A DNA stretch of 64,000 nucleotides from NCBI GenBank assembly GCA_905160935.1, contig CAJHZI010000431.1, positions 2,256,001 through 2,320,000 of the forward strand, in the 5' to 3' direction. Below the pieces are notes generated by a model. The model had not been told where the DNA came from, ran no database searches, and was given only the letters and a program-made list of their open reading frames with translations. Shown here in pieces: positions 49,601 through 58,600 of this stretch; position 1 is the stretch's first letter, and each line of letters starts with the position of its first letter. A program made the translations under genes and the position numbers. The DNA is from Enchytraeus crypticus. Its lineage: Eukaryota > Annelida > Clitellata > Enchytraeida > Enchytraeidae.

Positions 49601-52600
49601 CATAGAAAGAAAACTGTACCTACATTTATTGAGCCTCATGTTATGACTAATGGATAAGATTGCAGGATAAAGAGTATTATTTATTGAAATGTCCCTGGCA
49701 TCATCACCCAATTAAGAACCGACTTCATTATTATTATTTTATATATTTTTACTTTTAAATTATTTTTTACCTGGACGTGGGTGCAAGGAATTCTGGGTTT
49801 AATAAAATCGATTCGAACAATACGTGCTGAATCGTCGCCCGTCTACTCGAGGTCATCCCAGCTGCTTAAGAGAATTCCTGAAGAATACCTCATTAAGTCT
49901 TTGCAGTCATCAAAAGCCTTTGCCAAAAAGAGGTCTCTCTTTTATCACCGTTTTGCTCTGCAGTAAGTCTGCCTGTGCCATTATTGAATGCTCTGCAGTA
50001 AGTCTGCCTATGCTATTATTGAAGTCAACTCCCTCGGGAAATGACATCGTTTACATTATGATGGCGAGTTACTCCACCTGAGCTGTCATTTCAGGAGAGC
50101 CCGCTGAGCATCATCGATGCATCGTTAATATTGAATATTATTAATTTATTGGACCTTAAGGAAATGTGGATTTGGAGAAGAATGGAGAGGATTAGCTGGA
50201 CTCAAAAGGTTACAAATGAGGAAGTCCTGGAGAGAGTTGGCACAGATAGACAGTTGATAAATGCATTAAGAAATAGCAAGAAGAGATGGATAGGACGCAT
50301 TCTAAGGGGGGAAGGTCTATTAACAGAGGTCATAGAAAGTAGAATGGAAGGAAAAAGAGGAAGGGGCAGGCCGAGATTAGGTATGTTAGATGATTTAAAG
50401 ACCCACTCATATGTGGAAATGAAGAGGAAGGCGGAAGACAGAGAAGAGGCGTTATGTACCATGGACCTGCCAGTAGGCAGTGCACTAAGAGATTAATTTA
50501 TTAATTAGCTGCTTGACTAAATAATTTTAAGATTAATTGTAGATGTATAAAATTAGATATTACGACAAGCAGAAAAATACTCATTTAAATTGTTGGTCTA
50601 TTGCAGAGGCGGAGTTTGTGATGAGTATGGATTTGATAGACACCAGGAACGCATAGATCTGATTGGTGGATTGGATTCTGCTGCTGTAGCATTGGCTGAG
50701 TCGTTGAAGCAGAAATATGAAGAAATTGAAAATAGAACAAAGGTTAGTTGTTACAAAGATAATTAATGAATCAGTCAATTGATCAATCATGAACTTACTT
50801 GTGCCTTGGGAGGCTAAATCATCACATGAAGCTCCATTGTGTAAAGATTAAAATGGAATCTTTAACTTCTGTCTGCACTGTAGCATAAACAATTGATGTC
50901 CGTTTCCAATGTAAATTTAAAGAATACAAACATTATGTTTTCTTTGCATCAACCAATTGTATAAAATTTCCTATCATTTGTTGTCCTACACCATCACTAG
51001 GACCTTTAATCGTCGCTTTGCTATGAACTCTACGACTAAATTAATGAACTTTACAACTGATTAATATGTTGTTTAATTGTACTACTGATTTCTTCAATTT
51101 CTGAAATTACATGTATTTTTCTTTATCATTCAGCATTCGTCATTTTAATGTTATTATTTAAACGTTTACAAAGCTTGATTGACTGCTCTTAAAATTTACT
51201 GTAGTATTTTGAAGGTAGTAACAAATCCATTGAATTTTTGTTGCCACGACACGTCCCTGACATTGCCTTATGGCGAGGAACCGGACGTTAAATTCTTATT
51301 GATTGATTGATTATAGAATTCAGATTTCCGTATCGCCGTAGCTGTAAAATTTGAGAGGCATCTGGTTGCCACGGGCGACAGGCCGCTGGCAATGAGCCAA
51401 GATTTGAAGGAGCTGATTAGGGGAGGGGTGCCGTATAATTTTAGAGGAAGAGTGTGGAAATCGTTAGTCTATTTACCATTCTATCTGAGCTCTATTAACT
51501 GAAGTAGCTTTGTGTACTTCAAACTACAGACAAACTACGTACTGAAAAGCTAAAGCTAGTGTTAGGGTCTGTTTCCTCATTCGAAAGCGATGTCAGTGAC
51601 GGGCGAGCCCAGGATTTGAACCCCGCACATACTGATCCACGGTCGATTACCCTACCGACATCGCCACCGGCTCCGGCCAGTGTTTAGTTTCGAGTCACAT
51701 AAGAATGGATCTCCTAAGCCCAACTGCTGTTGTTAGGTGAAGCAACTAAGTAGTTTGCTGAGGAAGACAATGGAATTTCATCTCAGAAGCCATAATACTG
51801 ATTACAATAATGCTGTATAATTATGTAGAGGCAAAATCTTTAAGATCTACCTTTTGGTTGGATGAATGCTTTATTGTTACGATAGACTGATAACTGTGAG
51901 AATTTACTACGAACCTGTCACCTTGTAGAATACTGTGAAAAATGCATTAAGTAACTGTTCGATAATTTAATGCAAAGAAGCGTGTTGTTTGCTAATTTAG
52001 TGTTAACTCTATTAGATATTCATTTGTAAATTTCAAAGCCGTTATCTTGGTTCGAAATTATATATTGTAACATTGATTTCAAAACCTTTATCTTGGTTCG
52101 AAATTATATATTGTAACATTGATTTCAAAGCCTTTATCTTGGTTCGAAATTATATATTGTAACATTGATTTATTAATTAAATACATTTTTGTACAGTACA
52201 CCTTTTTCTGTATTCTCAGAAGCTGTTTAAGAAATGTGACGCATTTAAATTATAATTGATGAAGAATAGAAACGACGATGCATGGCCGGGGTGACAATTA
52301 GTCAGCGACATTAGTAATTATAATTTAATTCTAATTGATGATTAAGCAAGCAGAAACTTGATTCCAATCTGATCAGTTGCTCGCGCGCTGCAATAACCTC
52401 TTTAGTCGCCTCTTTTGAACACTTGCAGTTTCATCTTGCTTGTTTTATTCATAAAACTAAATTCAACATTTTAGTTGTTTTCTCGGCCCATTGATTGACT
52501 TACTGAAATGTTAGCATGTGGAACAATCCAGTGATTGTTCTATCATTAGAATTTCTTTTTCTTTTTCTGTCTTCATGTTGGGCTACTTTTGAAATCCTAC

Positions 52601-55600
52601 GTTTAAACCATGATTCATTGTTCATGTTACCAGTCCTGTGGATGATCTGAGATTTTACTTACTGAGCAGTTAGTCCGAGCATCGAACACGTGACCGCAGC
52701 ATCTGTCTTTTAAAATCTCATTACATTCCCTTACGTTCAACACCCTGAGCAATTTATTTATGTTCTGAAACGTTCGTTATGTTGATTGGTTGAAGTTTCT
52801 GTTAACTGGTGCTTTTCTTGTGACAGATGTATAGAGTCGAGATGTAAAAGGGTGCCAGCCTACTATAAGACTCTAGTTGACAAGAGCACAGCGGCCAGAG
52901 TTCATCATCAGGTAATTCTAGCCGTTGAATTTAAGCGATTATTATTATGGGCTGGAGCCAGTGGTGATTTCGGTAAGATACTCGACCGCGGCTCAGTATG
53001 TGCGGGGTACAAATCCTGGGCTTGCCCGCCACTGACATCGCTTTCGAGTGAGGAAACTGACGCTAATCTAAGCCTTTTTTAGCTTTTTGCAATCGAGCCA
53101 TTGAAATGGCTAAGTAATATCGTAATTTTTAGATAATAATTAAAATAGTCATAATTCTTGATAACACGTTTTGTATCAGGGTTGCTGAAGAATAGATCAA
53201 CTGTGGACTGCATGTGTTGTAAAAGGCGACAAAGTACTAAGATCCAAACCTATGTCAGAATGGGTATTAAGTTGGTGGGCACCTATACTCTAGAATTTGC
53301 AACAAAATCCTGCAACTAATGGAAAAGTTATAGCGGATTGACTGGTGATGCCTTATAGGTCACAGAGGAGTGGATAAGGTCTATTGGAATCCCATCTTAG
53401 CTAATCTTTGATTCAAGGGAAGATGATTATTATTATGTATTATGTATTGATTCTGTTATGTGTGTATAGATAGAGATAGATTTACTGCGTACTCTTCCTA
53501 ACAACCGTCACTATGCAAGTCTTGAGTCTGATGGAATTCCCAGGCTTCGGAATGTCCTGCTTGCGTTCTCCATTCACAAACCTGAAATAGGCTATTGTCA
53601 GGTATTTTATTTCATTTATTTGGCGCTATTGTTATCATCGTCTGGTAGATATATCTTAATTTTATAATTTAATAATTTACTGAATTTTTGTAGTATACTA
53701 TTATTTTGATTTGATTGTATTCTACTGTATTTCATGTATTATTTTTCATTGTATTGTGAGGAGCTGACGCTATTTTGTGGGGATAATAATTATTATTTAT
53801 ATTAAGAAAACTTAATAGACTGTAGCTATAATGTTGTATTGTTATGTATTGTGTTATGTGGTGTTGTATTATGTTGTATCATACTGTATTCTATGGTATT
53901 GAACTAATACTGTACAGTACTGTCTTATATTGCGCTGTATTGTGATGTGATGTATTATATTGTGTCACACTGTATTTTATTGAACTGTACTGTATTGTAT
54001 TGTATTTCCCCGTGACGTGTAAGGGTCGCTGAAGAATAGATCAACCGTGGACTGTACGTATCATAAAAGGCGTCTAAGCACTAAGATCCAAACCAAAGTC
54101 AGAAAGGGCATTTGGTTGGAGAGTGTCTAGGCTCTAGAAATTGCTACGAAATTTTCTATAACGAATTGAAAATCCTGACCCAAGTTAAACTGGGACTCAG
54201 GGTGGATGATGGCTGTATTGTATTGTATTGTTCATGTTTTCATTTGGAATTATTGCGTTAATACTGTACGATGTATACTGTATTATAGTGCGTTAATACT
54301 GTACAGGGTATACTGTATTGTATTGGATTTCTACTTACTGTATTGCCGCTTATTTTACTGTTCTGACGATTTATGTATTGATGGTATAATATTTGATCAC
54401 AACATCAGAAAGGGCATTCGGTTGATGAGTGCCTAGGCTCCAAAAATGGCTACAAAAGCTTAAACGAATGGAAAATAGTCTATTCGTATCCCGACCCTGG
54501 TTAAACTGGGACTTAAGGGAGGATGATGATGATGATGACGGTATAATATTTGATGTAATTTTGTTTCAGGGACTGAATCGCCTGGTGGCTATTATGCTCC
54601 TGTTTCTCGATGAAGAGACGGCATTTTGGGGCCTGGTGACTATAGTGGAGTGCATCATGCCCAGCTGCTACTATGACCACACTCTCATAGCGGCCCATGC
54701 CGATCAGGTACTGCTTGAGTTTATAATGTATAGCTTATGCTTTTAATGTATAGCTTATGCTTACAATATATGGTTTATGCTTATATCATATGGCGTAGGT
54801 TTATAAATAAGAGCTTATACTTATAATATATATATATCTTATGCTTATAGCAAATAGTGTAGGCTTATAATTTATAGCGTATGCTTATAATAAATAGCTT
54901 GTGCGTATAATTATATAGCTTATGCGTATAATATATAGCTTATGCTTATAATATATAGCTTATTCGTATAATATGTAGTTTATTCTTATAATATATTGCT
55001 TATGCTTATAATATGTAGCTTATGCTTATAACATATAGCATATGGTTATAATTTATATCTTATGGTTACAACATATGGCTTATGGTCATAACATATAGCT
55101 TATGTTTGTATTATGTAGCTTATGCTTCGAATATATAGCTTATAGTTATAACAAATAGCTTATGCTTATAACATGTAGCTTATGCTTCGAAAATATAACT
55201 TATGCTTATAATATACATGAGTGCGAATGGCAAAAAGATTAGACGAACAACTGCTAATTATATCATCAATATGGACAGAAAAAGAAAAGTTGTATTGCAG
55301 TGTAACAGCAAAGAGTTGTTTCTTTGAAGTGCTTAGATGTTACACTCCAATCCAACTTTTCTTTTTCTGTCCATATTGATGATATAATTAGCAGTTGTTC
55401 GTCTAATCTTTTTGCCATTCGCACTCTAAAATCAAAAAGTCTTAATTCTAAAATCAAAGAATCTTAATTCTAAAATCAAAGAGTCTTAATTCTAAAATCA
55501 AAGAGTCTTAATTCTAAAATCAAAGAGTCTTAATTCTAAAATCAAAGAGTCTTAATTCTAAAATCAAAGGGTCTTAATTCTAATTTTAATTGTCAGAGGC

Positions 55601-58600
55601 GTAGATTATTATCATCAGATTTATTCATCTTAAACTGTCATCGAATTTAGCTTAAATGTCACTCTTACCTACAGACGTATATCGTGAAATGGAATACAGA
55701 GGCGAGGATAAAGTAAATAAAGCGGTGGAGTTGTATTTGCTATTATACATGTATAATACATCATACTCTGCATGCTGTTTTTATATAACTGTAGTGAAAA
55801 CGGCATTATGTGAAGATTATGGCATGTAAGGTTGCTATGGAAATGGCGGTACATCTTAGAGGCTTTTATTTATTTGCTAGAATTATTGATTGGATTTGAT
55901 CTGTTTATTAAATAGGAATTGTTAGACTGATGTTGTATTTTTCCCTACAGAGAGTACTGAAAGATTTTGTCCAGTCTAAGCTCCCTCAGATGGCTGCTAA
56001 ATTTGCATCGTTGAACTTTGACCTCAGTTTGTTTACCTTCAGCTGGTTTTTGACTATCTTCATTGACAACATTCCTGTAGAAACGTACCTGAGAGTGTGG
56101 GACACGTTCCTGTATGAGGGTAGCAAGGTAATCTCTCTCTCTGTCTCTCTCTCTCTCTCACTATTGTTGTACCCAATGGCAGGTCCAGCGTATATATTCG
56201 AACACAGAGACTACCTTCACGTTCTATAAAGAGCACATCATTGATCAGCAAGTTAATCCCTTCGCAAAAGTTAATCCCTTTACAAAAGGCTATTCCTGCC
56301 TATATAACCAATAGCTTGTGAAAAATGTATTTTCTGAGATGGTCTGCCGTTTTCATCTTCAGTTCTTCTTCTCTTACGACAAGTGCAGTTATAGGTTGGT
56401 CTCTATTCTTCAGTACCATGGGCACTGCGCGGGAAACCTATTGTGAGAATAATATTCAGTTTCATGAATGAAAACAATAGTGGTTTTAAGGATGATAGTT
56501 TACAAAATGATTGTAATACACCCTGTATGTAGTAGACCCTACTGTTGAAAACTAGAAGTGTATGACGTCCCTGACATTGCCTTATGGTGAGGATATGGGC
56601 CTTAAGGAAGGAAGATATTAGGAAACTAGAGACAATTGGAAGTGTGGATATGGAGAAGAATGAAGAGGATTAGATGGACTCTAAAGGCTACAAATGAGAA
56701 TGTTCTGTTGGGACTTGGTACAGATAGACAGCTGATAAATGTATTAAGAAATAGGAAGAAGAGTTGGAAAGGACACATTCCAGGGGGGAAGGTCTATTAA
56801 AGGAGGTCATAGAAAGAAGAATGGAAGCAAAATAGAGGCTGAGGGAGGCCGATATTAGCTATGTTAAATGATTTAACGACCCACTCATATGTAGACATGA
56901 AGAAGAAATCGGAAGACAGAGAAGAGTGGAGGCGTTATATACCATGGTCCTGCCAATTGGCAGTGCACTAAGAGAGTTTTCTATGCTCTGTTGTTAGTAC
57001 TACTGTTGTTGTTGTTTTAGGTATTATTTCGCTACACAGTGGCAGCACTGAAGTACAATGAAGAGATTATAATGCAGCAGAAAGACCTCACGTCTCTTCA
57101 CAATCTCATGAGAAACATCGGGTCCACTCTCATTGATGTCGATCGTCTTACTAAGGTTTTATCTGATTTTTTTATTGATTAGTTGTCTGATATGCCTATT
57201 CTACTTAATAATATTCCATATTTACCATTCACTTCTTTGTTAATTTAATTATATATGAATACACATAGATGTCATTTTTATACCATTTCGTGGGGAATTC
57301 TGCTTATGACGAGGTGAGCCCCGATGTATTCATCAGCTTTTTTTCAAATTTCCAAGAAAATGGTATATAACAACAAGAATGAGAATTGCTAGATGATTTA
57401 AAGTTCCACTCATATATAGACGTGAAAAGGAAAACGGAAGACAGTGAAGAGTGGAGGCGTTATGTACCATGGACCTGCCAGTAAGCAGTGCACTGAGAGA
57501 TATCTATGTGATATGAAAGATACTATGTCGATTACAAAGACGGCTTGTAATTTTTGGATTTCGAAATAGCTGTTTTATTTGACTTACAATAGATATGGTT
57601 GAATAATTTGTTAAGCTACGCACCAGTGTTTGCCTGCTTGATTTAGTAGCGCATCAACTGCTCAGCGGATGCATAAGTTAATAGCAGTACTATTACATAT
57701 TATCAAACGAAGACAGAGAAGCGTGGAGGCGTTATATACCATTGACTTGCCAGTAGGCAGTGCACTAAGAGAGAGAGAGAGAGAGAGAGAATGGAGCAGG
57801 GTGATAATTATTTGCAAGTCAATTATTTATTAATAATTATTTATTTTTTATTATTAATCATTTCTCAACTCATTTTGATTTTCTGCTTGCAATTGTTCTC
57901 TGTTAACAGATAGCCTTTCATGAGTTAAATCCATTCACTATGAAATTTTTGAATCAAAGAAGAGGTCAGCATATGCAGAAGCTAAAGGTGACCTTTCTAC
58001 TTGTAGTAATTTATATATCGATTCTCAGTACGCTCATTGTATGTTTTGTTTTCGTTAGTTATCAAATTTAATTTGTTATTATTAATTTTGATATTAGGGC
58101 CTAGTTATTTTCTATTTAGTTTTTAAACTAAATAAATTTAATTCAAATGTTTCAATATACATGTATGCATTGTAATATTTAGTAAAATTACTCTGCTAAC
58201 TTTCAAAACACTTATCTTTAGTAAATCGTCTTTCCGTTCTGATCTCTTAATCCCTAATCATCCTTATCGTAAGCCTCCTACTTATGATGCCAATCTGTTC
58301 AGAACTCCAAATACTTTCGCCGCATTAGGTAGACGTTAATTTTCTTTTTCAGTTCTTACTGTTTGGAACTCTGTGCTTCCTGATCTTCGCTCATGTTCTA
58401 CTATTTCTACTTTCTCTAGTAGGTTGAAAACACTTCTCTTCCCACCACAGATTTATATCATTTCTGTGTGCATGCACATATGTTTGTCAGAATTGTCTAT
58501 GATGTGATGAATAAATTAAATTACATTAAATCTTCCCCGGCTGTTTTATCACTGTTTGTTTTATCACTGGACTGGCACTGTTAGAATTTGCTGTATCTCT

